DNA of 5,685 nucleotides from Pseudomonadota bacterium (GTDB lineage Bacteria > Pseudomonadota > Gammaproteobacteria > Burkholderiales > Burkholderiaceae_B), in contig JAEWJD010000199.1 of NCBI GenBank assembly GCA_023386765.1, positions 1 through 5,685 of the forward strand. The letters are read 5' to 3'. Below are positions 1 to 5,685 of this stretch, piece by piece. The notes under the pieces are model-generated. The model was given only the letters and a program-made list of their open reading frames with translations, did not search any database and was not told the DNA's origin. Each line of letters begins with the position of its first letter. The stretch's first letter is position 1. Position numbers and translations under genes: made by a program.

Positions 1-1147
1 GGAATGGATAGGTCTGCTGGGCCAGGAAGGTGCCCGGCATGTCGTTGTCCAGGATGCCGTACTTGACCGGCAGGCGCTTGCCCGCACCGCGCACGGCGGT
101 ACCGAACAGATAGTCGATGAAGGAGAAATGGGCCGCGTAGTTGCGGTCGATGGCCTCTTCATCGGTCGCGTGATGCCAGTGATGGAAGTCCGGCGTCACG
201 ATGATGTAGCGCAGCCAGCCCCAGGGCAGGCGGATATTGGAGTGGATCAGCACGGCCTGGAAGCCGACGATGATGATGTAGGCGTCCAGCACATCCTTGG
301 AGAAACCCAGCACGAACAGCACCCCGAGCACCGCCACGCGGGTGATCAGCAGCTCGACCACATGCAGGCGCGAGCCCGACAGCCAGTCCAGCGTGCGGGT
401 GCTGTGGTGTACCGCGTGAAAGCGCCACAGGAAGGGGATCTCGTGATAGGCACGGTGCGCGGCGTACTGGGCCAGGTCGGCCACCAGCACACCCAGGAAC
501 AGCTCCACCGGAAACGGCAGCGACACGATGGCAGCCTGCAACGGCGGATAGGCCGCCCACGAGAACAGCTTGTGCACGAAGAAGTTGATGCACAGCAGCA
601 CCGCCCCCACCGAGAGGTGGTTGAACAGGAAGTGCTTCATGTCCACCTGCCAGTCCACGCGGAATACCGGCTGGCCGGGATAAAGCGGGAACAGCTTCTC
701 GAAGATGATGAAAACCGTGCTGGAAGCCAGCAGGTCCAGGATGAACCAGTCCAGCCCCAGATAAGGATGGCCGCCCGTGTTGGTCTGGCTGACCACCACA
801 TTGCTGCCGCCGGCGGCCACCGCCAGGCATACCAGCGCGAAAGCGCTGATGTTCAACCAGCGCCGGCGCCCCAGCACCGTGTTGCCCAGCGAAATCGTGC
901 CCGCGATCAGGAGCGCCGAGAACAGCAGCACCCGCATGGCGTCGACATCGTAGTAGGCGCGCAGTTCGGGCGTGGTGAGATAGGCGGGAAAATGAAAGGC
1001 CAGCACGCCCAGCACAGCCAGGATGGCCAGAAACAAGGCAATCACGCCGCTCATCATGCCGGTGCCGCGATAGATGCGGCCATCCTGGCGAAACAGGTTC
1101 AACATCCGGCGGTGGGCCGGCGGAACGGGAGGCAGTTGCGGTTCCAT
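1..1147 (-). CDS. Fatty acid hydroxylase / sterol desaturase family membrane protein (partial, C-terminus beyond window)
   Basis: Translating the minus strand from ATG at 1147 gives 382 residues with no stop up to the window edge. The family's histidine ligands for a membrane-bound di-iron centre are visible: HRAYH at 231-235, HAVHH at 244-248 and HHWHH at 322-326, followed by a typical NYAAHFSFIDYLFGT segment at 336-350. Hydrophobic stretches lie near residues 31-52, 71-90, 98-119, 131-149, 178-195, 210-224, 266-282 and 288-302, so this is an integral inner-membrane protein. The first ~120 residues are an extra hydrophobic region ahead of the family core. Such enzymes use O2 to hydroxylate or desaturate lipid chains; the substrate cannot be told from sequence. 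Probably only a few tens of residues are missing. The start is uncertain because no good Shine-Dalgarno precedes it. The gene follows prpR by 69 bases with no convincing terminator, so read-through is possible. Confidence 0.88.
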   Translation of the reverse strand, partial: MEPQLPPVPPAHRRMLNLFRQDGRIYRGTGMMSGVIALFLAILAVLGVLAFHFPAYLTTPELRAYYDVDAMRVLLFSALLIAGTISLGNTVLGRRRWLNISAFALVCLAVAAGGSNVVVSQTNTGGHPYLGLDWFILDLLASSTVFIIFEKLFPLYPGQPVFRVDWQVDMKHFLFNHLSVGAVLLCINFFVHKLFSWAAYPPLQAAIVSLPFPVELFLGVLVADLAQYAAHRAYHEIPFLWRFHAVHHSTRTLDWLSGSRLHVVELLITRVAVLGVLFVLGFSKDVLDAYIIIVGFQAVLIHSNIRLPWGWLRYIIVTPDFHHWHHATDEEAIDRNYAAHFSFIDYLFGTAVRGAGKRLPVKYGILDNDMPGTFLAQQTYPF

Positions 1148-1216
1148 ATCATTATTGCGTTACCCGGGGTTGCGAGTGTAGCGTCCCCCCCGCCCGGCTC
1201 CTGCAAGCAAACGTGA

Positions 1217-3157
1217 CTAGCCTTCGCGCAGACGCCGCCACAGGGTGGTGGGGCTGATGCCCAGGATTTCACAGGCTGCACGCCGGTCGCCGCCGCAACG
1301 CGCCAGCACCTCGCGGATATGGGCCACCTGCTGGCGCCGCCCATGCCGGGCCAGATCCTCGGGGGCGGCCTGGGCGGCGCGTGCCAGTTCCGGCGCCACG
1401 TCGTCCAGGATACGGCGCACCTGGGCTTCGGGCAGCGTCGCTTCGTGCCCGGCCAGGTAGACGGCCAGGCGCTCCAGCACGTTTTCCAGCTCACGGATGT
1501 TGCCGGGCCAGGTGTAGCCCAGCAGCGCCGCCTCGGCGCAGGCCGGCAACGGCACGCGCGGCGCCAACCCCAGCGTCTGCTGCACCCGCTCGTAAAGGCG
1601 CTGGGCCAGCGGCCAGATGTCTTCGCGGCGTTCGCGCAGGGTTGGCATGTCGATGCGCAGGATGTTCAGACGGAAGAACAGATCCTGGCGGAACTCACCG
1701 GCCGCCACCATGGCTGGCAGATCACGATGCGTGGCGGCGATGATGCGCACATCGACCGGCACCGGCTCGATACCGCCGACCGGCAGCACCTGACGTTCCT
1801 GCAGCACCCGCAGCAGGCGGATCTGCAGTGCGGCCGGCATGTCGCCGACCTCGTCCAGGAACAGCGTGCCGTTGTGGGCCGACTCGAACAGGCCGGGCTT
1901 GCCGCCCCGGCGCGCGCCGCTGAACGCGCCATCCTCATAGCCGAACAATTCGCTTTCGAGCAGATTTTCCGGAAAGGCCGCGCAGTTGACCGCGATGAAG
2001 GGGAAGTGATGGCGCGCGCTGGCCTGGTGCATGCCCTGGGCCAGCACCTCCTTGCCGGTGCCGCTTTCGCCGCCGATCAGCACGGTCGAGTCCACCTGGG
2101 CGTAGCGCCGCGCGAGCATGCGCGCCTTCTCCAGCGCCGCCGAGGTGCCGAACAGATCATCCAGGGTATAGCGCACCGTGTTGGCGCGCGCCCGCGCGCG
2201 GGTGCGCAGGCTGCGATCGGCGCGGTGGATGGCGCCGGCCTCTTGCAGGGTCAGGACGGCTCCGGACACGCCTCCCCCGATGGCCAGCGGAATCCGGTTG
2301 ACCACCACCATCTTGCCAGCCAGCCGATGCACGGACTCCGCCTCGCGCTTGCCGCTGCGCAAGACCTCGTCCAGCGATAGCGCCGGCGAAATCTCTTCCA
2401 GGCGGCGCCCGGCCAGCCCGGCGGCATTGATGCCCAGCAACCGCTCGACGGCCGGGTTCAGCGCCTGCACTCGGCCCGAGGCATCCACGGCCGCCACGCC
2501 CTCGTCCAGGTTGGCCAGCACCGCATTCAGGTACTCGCGCCGCCCGGATTCGATGCGCTGCAGACGGGTGATCTCGATGGCATCCTCGATACAGGCCGCC
2601 ACCGTATCCAGCGAATACACCAGTACGCCGGCCAGGCCCATGCGGTCGGCGTAGTCCACGATCAGGCCCGACCCCACCAGCACTTCGATGCCTTCGTCCT
2701 TGAGCACCTTGGCCTGGGCCAGCGCATCGTCCTGGTCGCGGTAGGTCCGCACCGGGATCCCCACCGCGAACATGCGCATGAAGGTGTCCAGATCGGGATA
2801 CTGCGCCTCCTGGCCCAGCAGCGCCACGCGCGGCGAAATGCGGCGCGCGGTGGCCAGGGCGTTCATGACCTCGAAGCCGCTGATCTTGAGCTGCACCACC
2901 GGCACCGTCACATGGCGGCGCAGATAGCTGCCGTTGAGCCCGGCCGCCACCACGGCATCTAGCCGCCCCTCGCGGGCAGCCTCGTTGATGGCCGTGGCAG
3001 CGGCCTCGAAACCAGCCTCGATCAGCTTGAACTCGCCGCGCCCGGCGTAGCGCGGCAGGATCTGCGCGAAGGTGCGCGAGATGCGCGCCACCCCAACTGC
3101 CCAGATGCGCGGCAACGCCGCGGATTCGCTATCCAACGGGGCGGGAAAGGGCAACAT
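1217..3157 (-). CDS. prpR: PrpR, sigma-54-dependent transcriptional activator of propionate catabolism
   Basis: The 646-residue protein has an N-terminal PrpR_N-type sensor domain (about 15-200, with AAGLNGSYLRRHVTVPVVQ near 71-89). A PAS-like segment follows (about 207-305, YLNAVLANLDEGVAAVDASG), then an arginine-rich linker (318-326). The sigma-54 AAA+ domain has Walker A GESGTGKE (363-370), sigma-54 contact loop GAFSGA (410-415, serine in place of the usual threonine), Walker B GTLFLDE (430-436) and WPGNIRELENV (550-560). A Fis-type helix-turn-helix closes it (about 613-646). In characterised PrpR proteins the N-terminal domain senses 2-methylcitrate, and the activator drives the divergent prp operon. 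E. coli PrpR, as I recall it, is about 528 residues and goes from sensor to AAA+ without this PAS segment. ATG 3157 is preferred over an in-frame TTG at 3178 because it has a GGAG five bases upstream and its protein begins as E. coli PrpR does. Confidence 0.95.
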   Translation of the reverse strand: MLPFPAPLDSESAALPRIWAVGVARISRTFAQILPRYAGRGEFKLIEAGFEAAATAINEAAREGRLDAVVAAGLNGSYLRRHVTVPVVQLKISGFEVMNALATARRISPRVALLGQEAQYPDLDTFMRMFAVGIPVRTYRDQDDALAQAKVLKDEGIEVLVGSGLIVDYADRMGLAGVLVYSLDTVAACIEDAIEITRLQRIESGRREYLNAVLANLDEGVAAVDASGRVQALNPAVERLLGINAAGLAGRRLEEISPALSLDEVLRSGKREAESVHRLAGKMVVVNRIPLAIGGGVSGAVLTLQEAGAIHRADRSLRTRARARANTVRYTLDDLFGTSAALEKARMLARRYAQVDSTVLIGGESGTGKEVLAQGMHQASARHHFPFIAVNCAAFPENLLESELFGYEDGAFSGARRGGKPGLFESAHNGTLFLDEVGDMPAALQIRLLRVLQERQVLPVGGIEPVPVDVRIIAATHRDLPAMVAAGEFRQDLFFRLNILRIDMPTLRERREDIWPLAQRLYERVQQTLGLAPRVPLPACAEAALLGYTWPGNIRELENVLERLAVYLAGHEATLPEAQVRRILDDVAPELARAAQAAPEDLARHGRRQQVAHIREVLARCGGDRRAACEILGISPTTLWRRLREG

Positions 3158-3162
3158 GGCAG

Positions 3163-3166
3163 CTCC
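3163..3166 (-). promoter_or_regulatory. prpR ribosome binding site
   Basis: The minus strand reads GGAG, five bases, then ATG at 3157. The alternative in-frame TTG at 3178 has no purine-rich Shine-Dalgarno in front of it (CCCTGCT), so this site decides the start and shortens the longest open frame by seven residues. Confidence 0.7.
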
Positions 3167-3190
3167 AGGCGAGGACAAAGCAGGGCAATC

Positions 3191-3219
3191 ATTTCAACAT
3201 TGCAATTTCTTTATTTCAA
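3191..3219 (-). promoter_or_regulatory. Candidate sigma-70 promoter for prpR
   Basis: On the minus strand TTGAAA (complement of 3214-3219) is followed, after exactly 17 bases, by TGAAAT (complement of 3191-3196). The -35 matches the consensus at five of six positions and the -10 at four of six. The predicted start would be near 3184, giving prpR a leader of about 27 bases that contains the GGAG at 3163-3166. Both hexamers fall inside the two dyads proposed as PrpR sites, so bound PrpR would block the promoter. The -10 is only moderate; this is an inference from pattern. Confidence 0.45.
3192..3205. promoter_or_regulatory. Candidate PrpR enhancer site 1 (distal dyad)
   Basis: TTTCA-ACAT-TGCAA is an imperfect version of the TTTCA-N4-TGAAA inverted repeat found 22 bases further on, differing at one position of the right arm. 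Its centre lies about 98 bases upstream of the predicted prpB transcription start, a normal distance for a sigma-54 activator. It lies in an AT-rich island within a GC-rich window. Assignment to PrpR is by position only. Confidence 0.5.
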
Positions 3220-3227
3220 TCATGAAA
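3214..3227. promoter_or_regulatory. Candidate PrpR enhancer site 2 (proximal dyad)
   Basis: TTTCA-ATCA-TGAAA is an inverted repeat with perfect five-base arms and a four-base centre. The 22-base offset from site 1 is close to two helical turns, so two bound dimers would sit on the same face of the DNA. The centre is about 76 bases upstream of the predicted prpB start. PrpR carries a Fis-type HTH that would be expected to bind such a dyad; binding itself is inferred. Confidence 0.55.
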
Positions 3228-3270
3228 ACCCTGCCCTGCCTACGCCCGCCTTGCCCTGGGGAAATGAAGT

Positions 3271-3286
3271 TGGCACGCATTTTGCG
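3271..3286 (+). promoter_or_regulatory. Sigma-54 (-24/-12) promoter of prpB-acnA
   Basis: TGGCACG at 3271-3277, four bases, then TTGCG at 3282-3286 matches the TGGCACG-N4-TTGCW consensus at all but the last position. The invariant GG (3272-3273) and GC (3284-3285) have the required ten-base separation. Transcription should start about 3296-3298, giving prpB a leader of about 49 bases. The adjacent divergent gene encodes a sigma-54 activator carrying the GAF(T/S)GA loop, which independently supports the call. Confidence 0.9.
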
Positions 3287-3301
3287 TAGTGGAAGAATCC
3301 C

Positions 3302-3314
3302 CCGGCCATGCCGG
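3302..3314 (+). other. Short hairpin at the start of the prpB leader
   Basis: CCGGC-CAT-GCCGG forms a perfect five-base-pair stem with a three-base loop, only a few bases after the predicted transcription start. CATGCC is repeated at 3307-3312 and 3317-3322. It could protect the 5' end of the mRNA, but it is small and may be chance in GC-rich DNA. Confidence 0.3.
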
Positions 3315-3335
3315 ATCATGCCCCGCCTCGCAGAT

Positions 3336-3339
3336 GGAG
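3336..3339 (+). promoter_or_regulatory. prpB ribosome binding site
   Basis: GGAG lies six bases before ATG 3346. The in-frame ATG at 3334 overlaps this motif, and the frame's first ATG at 3289 lies upstream of the predicted transcription start, so both are unlikely starts. This fixes prpB at 302 residues. Confidence 0.75.
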
Positions 3340-3345
3340 TTCACC

Positions 3346-4254
3346 ATGCAGCCCTCTTCCTCAACCGACCTGCCGGCCAGTGCCGGTCTGCGCCTGCACC
3401 AGGCCATGCAAGCCGAACAGCCGCTTCAGGTCGTCGGCGCCATCAACGCCAATCATGCGCTGCTGGCGCAACAGGCCGGTTTCCGGGCCATCTATCTATC
3501 CGGCGGCGGCGTGGCGGCCGGCTCGCTGGGCGTGCCCGACCTGGGCATCGTGGGCCTGGAAGATGTGCTGACCGATGTGCGGCGCATCACCGAGGTTTGC
3601 AGCCTGCCGCTGGTGGTCGATGCCGACACCGGCTTTGGCGCCTCGGCCTTCAACGTGGCGCGCACGACCCGCAGCCTGGTGGCCGCGGGCGCGGCCGCCA
3701 TGCAGATCGAAGACCAGGCGCCCGCCAAGCGCTGCGGTCACCGTCCCAACAAGGAAGTGGTCACGCTGCCGGAAATGGTGGACAGCATCAAGGCGGCCGT
3801 GGACGCGCGCGTGGATCCCAACTTCATCATCATCGCCCGCACCGACGCGCTGGCCAGCGAAGGCCGTCAGAGCGCCCTCGACCGTCTGGCGGCCTGCATC
3901 GAAGCCGGCGCCGATGTGGCCTTCCCCGAGGCCGTCCATGATCTGGAGAGCTTTCGTGAATTCGCCCGCGCCCTGCCCGCGCCGATCCTGGCCAACATCA
4001 CCGAGTTCGGCCAGACCCCCATGCTGACCGTGCAGGAGCTGGCCGATGCCCAGGTCGCCCTGGCGCTCTACCCGCTGTCGGCCTTCCGCGCCATGAACCG
4101 CGCGGCCCAGCGCACCTACGAAGCCATCCGGCGCGACGGCACCCAGCGCGCCATGCTCGAGCAGATGCAGACGCGCATGGAACTCTACGAAAGCATCGGC
4201 TACTTTGCCTACGAAGAAAAACTCGACGCGCTGTACGCGGCCAAGTCGGCCTGA
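3346..4254 (+). CDS. prpB: 2-methylisocitrate lyase (PrpB)
   Basis: The enzyme cleaves (2S,3R)-2-methylisocitrate to pyruvate and succinate, the last step of the cytosolic 2-methylcitrate cycle. The 302 residues match the family's usual ~290-300 and align with E. coli PrpB at a constant offset of +7. Catalytic KRCGH is at 128-132 with Cys130, and the metal-site acidic residues are Asp65, Asp92 and Asp94 (VDAD). Glu122 (IEDQ), Arg165 (ARTD) and Glu195 (FPEA) are also in place. SGGGVAAGSLG (52-62) and ALYPLSAFRAMNRAA near the C-terminus are typical of PrpB rather than isocitrate lyase. The gene starts about 49 bases after a sigma-54 promoter and is diverged from prpR. Only 55 bases with no terminator-like hairpin separate it from the aconitase gene, so the two are probably co-transcribed. 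All catalytic residues seem intact. Confidence 0.97.
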   Translation: MQPSSSTDLPASAGLRLHQAMQAEQPLQVVGAINANHALLAQQAGFRAIYLSGGGVAAGSLGVPDLGIVGLEDVLTDVRRITEVCSLPLVVDADTGFGASAFNVARTTRSLVAAGAAAMQIEDQAPAKRCGHRPNKEVVTLPEMVDSIKAAVDARVDPNFIIIARTDALASEGRQSALDRLAACIEAGADVAFPEAVHDLESFREFARALPAPILANITEFGQTPMLTVQELADAQVALALYPLSAFRAMNRAAQRTYEAIRRDGTQRAMLEQMQTRMELYESIGYFAYEEKLDALYAAKSA

Positions 4255-4296
4255 AACGCCGGCATCCGCAAGCAAGCCCGCCCGACCGACCAGAAC

Positions 4297-4300
4297 GGAG
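4297..4300 (+). promoter_or_regulatory. acnA ribosome binding site
   Basis: GGAG lies nine bases before ATG 4310, slightly long but acceptable spacing. The 55-base prpB-acnA gap (4255-4309) otherwise shows only short tandem motifs (GCAAGCAAGC, CGACCGACC) and no promoter or terminator that I can support. Confidence 0.6.
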
Positions 4301-4309
4301 ACACCCCTG

Positions 4310-5685
4310 ATGCAGCACCCCGCCCAAGACCCCTATCTGCTGAGCTACGAAGCAGGCGCCGACCACGGCCTGCACTTTTCGGTGCCCGCCTTCGCGGCCG
4401 ACCATGGCCTGAGCGCCAGCCGCCTGCCCTATGTGGCGCGCGTGCTGATCGAGAATGCCCTGCGCCATGAAAGCGCCCCCGGCACCGAACGCCCGCACGC
4501 GCTGGCCCTGCTGCGCGCCTACCACCCGGACACCGCCGCCCAGGCCGAGGCAGCCGACGTCTGGCTGCACCCGACCCGCGTGCTGGCCCAGGACGTCAGC
4601 GGCATCCCCAGCCTGATCGACCTGGCCGCCATGCGCGACGTGCTGCAGGCGCGCGGCGGCGATCCACGCCGCATCAACCCCATGATTCCGGTCGACCTGA
4701 TCGTGGATCACTCCTTGATCGCCGAAGAAGGCGGCCACCCCGGCGCGCGCCAGGCCAACGAAGCACGCGAATATGCCCAGAACCGCGAGCGCTACACCTT
4801 TCTGAAGTGGGCCCAGGGGGCCTTCGACAATCTGCGCCTGGTGCCGCCCGGCAAAGGCATCCTGCACCAGATCAACGTGGAATACCTGGCCGATGTGGCG
4901 ACCTGCGTCACCACGGCGCAGGGCGCGCGCGTGACCTGTCCCGATACGCTGGTCGGCACCGACAGCCACACCACCATGGTCAATGCCCTGGGCGTGCTGG
5001 GCTGGGGCGTGGGCGGCATCGAGGCCGAGGCCGCCATGCTGGGCGATGCGCTGGTCCTGCGCGCGCCCGAGATCATCGGGGTGCGGCTGTTCAACCAACC
5101 GCCCCCCGGCATCACCGCCACCGATATCGTGCTCAATCTCACGCGCATCCTGCGCGAGGCCAAGGTGGTGGCCCAATTCGTGGAATTCACCGGCGAAGCT
5201 CTCGACGGCGTGCTGTCGCTGGAAGACCGCGCCACCCTGTCGAACATGGCGCCCGAGTATGGTTCGACCTGCGCCTATTTCCCCATCGACGAGGAAACCC
5301 TCGCCTACCTGGCGCGCACCGGGCGCCAGCCGGCACAGGTCTCGCGGGTGCGCCGCTATGCCCAGGCGGCCGGCCTGTGGCGCACCGGCGCCGCGCCGGG
5401 ATACCGCCGCACGGTGGAGGTGGACCTGGCGCAGATCACCCGCGTGGCCGCCGGCCCCACCCGCCCCCAGGACCGCATCACGCTGGCCGAGGTGCCGTTG
5501 ACCTTCAGGAAAACCACGGCCGCCCTGCCTGCCACCCCCAGCCCCGAGCTGCCCGAGGGGGCCGTGGTGCTGGCCGCCATCACCAGCTGCACCAACACCT
5601 CCAACCCGCGTCTGCTGGTGGCCGCCGGCCTGCTCGCCCGCAAGGCGCAGGCCCTGGGCTTGCGCCCGCCAGCCTGGACCAAGAC
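4310..5685 (+). CDS. acnA: Aconitate hydratase, AcnA type (partial, C-terminus beyond window)
   Basis: 458 codons are open to the window edge, roughly half of the ~890-residue family length. Aconitases interconvert citrate and isocitrate through cis-aconitate using a [4Fe-4S] cluster; some also hydrate 2-methyl-cis-aconitate to 2-methylisocitrate, the PrpB substrate. Visible family motifs are RPTR-like HPTRVLAQD (87-95), NPMIPVDLIVDHS (123-135), ERYTFLKW (160-167), GTDSHTTM (216-223), GVLGWGVGGIEAEAAMLG (228-245), ATLSNMAPEYG (308-318) and SCTNTSNP (426-433) with the first cluster cysteine, Cys427. The other two cluster cysteines lie past the edge. FLKW, DTLVGTDSHTT and LGWGVGG resemble E. 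coli AcnA rather than AcnD, which as recalled has FIEWTK, DTCVGTDSHTP and IAIGVGG. The loop before SCTNTSN is about 20 residues shorter than in E. coli AcnA. Its place behind prpB suggests a methylcitrate-cycle role. Confidence 0.93.
   Translation, partial: MQHPAQDPYLLSYEAGADHGLHFSVPAFAADHGLSASRLPYVARVLIENALRHESAPGTERPHALALLRAYHPDTAAQAEAADVWLHPTRVLAQDVSGIPSLIDLAAMRDVLQARGGDPRRINPMIPVDLIVDHSLIAEEGGHPGARQANEAREYAQNRERYTFLKWAQGAFDNLRLVPPGKGILHQINVEYLADVATCVTTAQGARVTCPDTLVGTDSHTTMVNALGVLGWGVGGIEAEAAMLGDALVLRAPEIIGVRLFNQPPPGITATDIVLNLTRILREAKVVAQFVEFTGEALDGVLSLEDRATLSNMAPEYGSTCAYFPIDEETLAYLARTGRQPAQVSRVRRYAQAAGLWRTGAAPGYRRTVEVDLAQITRVAAGPTRPQDRITLAEVPLTFRKTTAALPATPSPELPEGAVVLAAITSCTNTSNPRLLVAAGLLARKAQALGLRPPAWTK

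Larger units (their letters stand above)
3180..3239. repeat. 8-bp inverted repeat bracketing the two enhancer dyads
   Basis: GCAGGGCA at 3180-3187 is the exact reverse complement of TGCCCTGC at 3232-3239. The 44 bases between them contain both TTTCA-type dyads and little else. The right arm lies in a CCCTGCCCTGCC tandem stretch, so chance pairing in GC-rich DNA is a real alternative. No function is assigned. Confidence 0.4.

Noticed and set aside
159..830. Minus-strand 223-codon frame inside the desaturase gene
   Set aside because: Same strand but a different frame from the one carrying the histidine boxes; composition is G/A/P/R-rich with no motif.
128..1216. A 362-codon plus-strand open frame covering the desaturase gene
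   Set aside because: It is antisense to a gene with clear family motifs, has low-complexity H/Q/R-rich composition and no family motif. It is the usual artefact of high third-position GC.
1148..1216. Terminator between prpR and the desaturase gene
   Set aside because: There is a run of C (G on the minus strand) and a CCCGGG palindrome, but no stable stem followed by a U-tract in either direction.
2176..2208. Alternating GCGCGC/CGCGCG stretch with palindromic character
   Set aside because: It encodes the arginine/alanine-rich linker of PrpR (residues 318-326) and is explained by codon choice.
1319..2380. 353-codon plus-strand open frame over prpR
   Set aside because: Antisense shadow of the prpR AAA+ and PAS coding region, H/Q/R-rich, no recognisable motif.
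3308..3571. Possible upstream reading frame in the prpB leader (ATG 3308)
   Set aside because: The start lies about 11 bases after the predicted transcription start with no transcribed Shine-Dalgarno. The frame simply overlaps prpB out of phase, and the peptide is R/P/W-rich shadow.
3998..5176. 392-codon minus-strand open frame over the prpB end and acnA
   Set aside because: Antisense shadow; the plus strand carries conserved aconitase motifs in one uninterrupted frame.
1..5685. A wholly new system, mobile element or CRISPR array
   Set aside because: All four genes belong to known families. No spaced repeats, terminal inverted repeats, transposase, integrase or phage-like motifs were seen.

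Overview
The window is GC-rich (visibly well above 60%) and its codons favour G or C in the third position. Gene content and protein similarity suggest a betaproteobacterium of the order Burkholderiales, possibly Bordetella/Achromobacter-like; this is an inference from recalled sequence similarity, not a search. There are four protein-coding genes, two of them cut by the window edges. They form a divergent propionate-catabolism (2-methylcitrate cycle) locus plus one membrane-enzyme gene.

Minus strand, reading right to left. prpR (ATG at 3157, stop at 1217) encodes a sigma-54-dependent activator with a PrpR_N sensor, an extra PAS-like segment, an AAA+ domain and a Fis-type HTH. It is followed 69 bases later by an unnamed membrane di-iron fatty acid hydroxylase/sterol desaturase-family gene (ATG at 1147) that runs off the left edge.

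Plus strand. prpB (3346-4254) encodes 2-methylisocitrate lyase. It is followed after 55 bases by an AcnA-type aconitase gene (ATG at 4310) that runs off the right edge after 458 codons. No prpC lies between them.

The 188-base divergent region (3158-3345) holds the most informative non-coding sequence. A near-consensus sigma-54 -24/-12 promoter faces prpB. Upstream of it sits an AT-rich island with two 14-bp TTTCA-N4-TGAAA-like dyads 22 bases apart, which are candidate PrpR enhancer sites. A plausible sigma-70 promoter for prpR is built out of the same two dyads. The simplest model is that PrpR, bound to these dyads and responding to 2-methylcitrate, activates prpB-acnA through sigma-54 while occluding its own promoter. 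PrpB then cleaves 2-methylisocitrate to pyruvate and succinate, and the aconitase can supply that substrate by hydrating 2-methyl-cis-aconitate.

No tRNA, rRNA, CRISPR array, insertion sequence or phage-like segment was seen. The pathway is known; the points worth checking are the prpB-acnA arrangement, the nested regulatory architecture and the PAS-containing PrpR.
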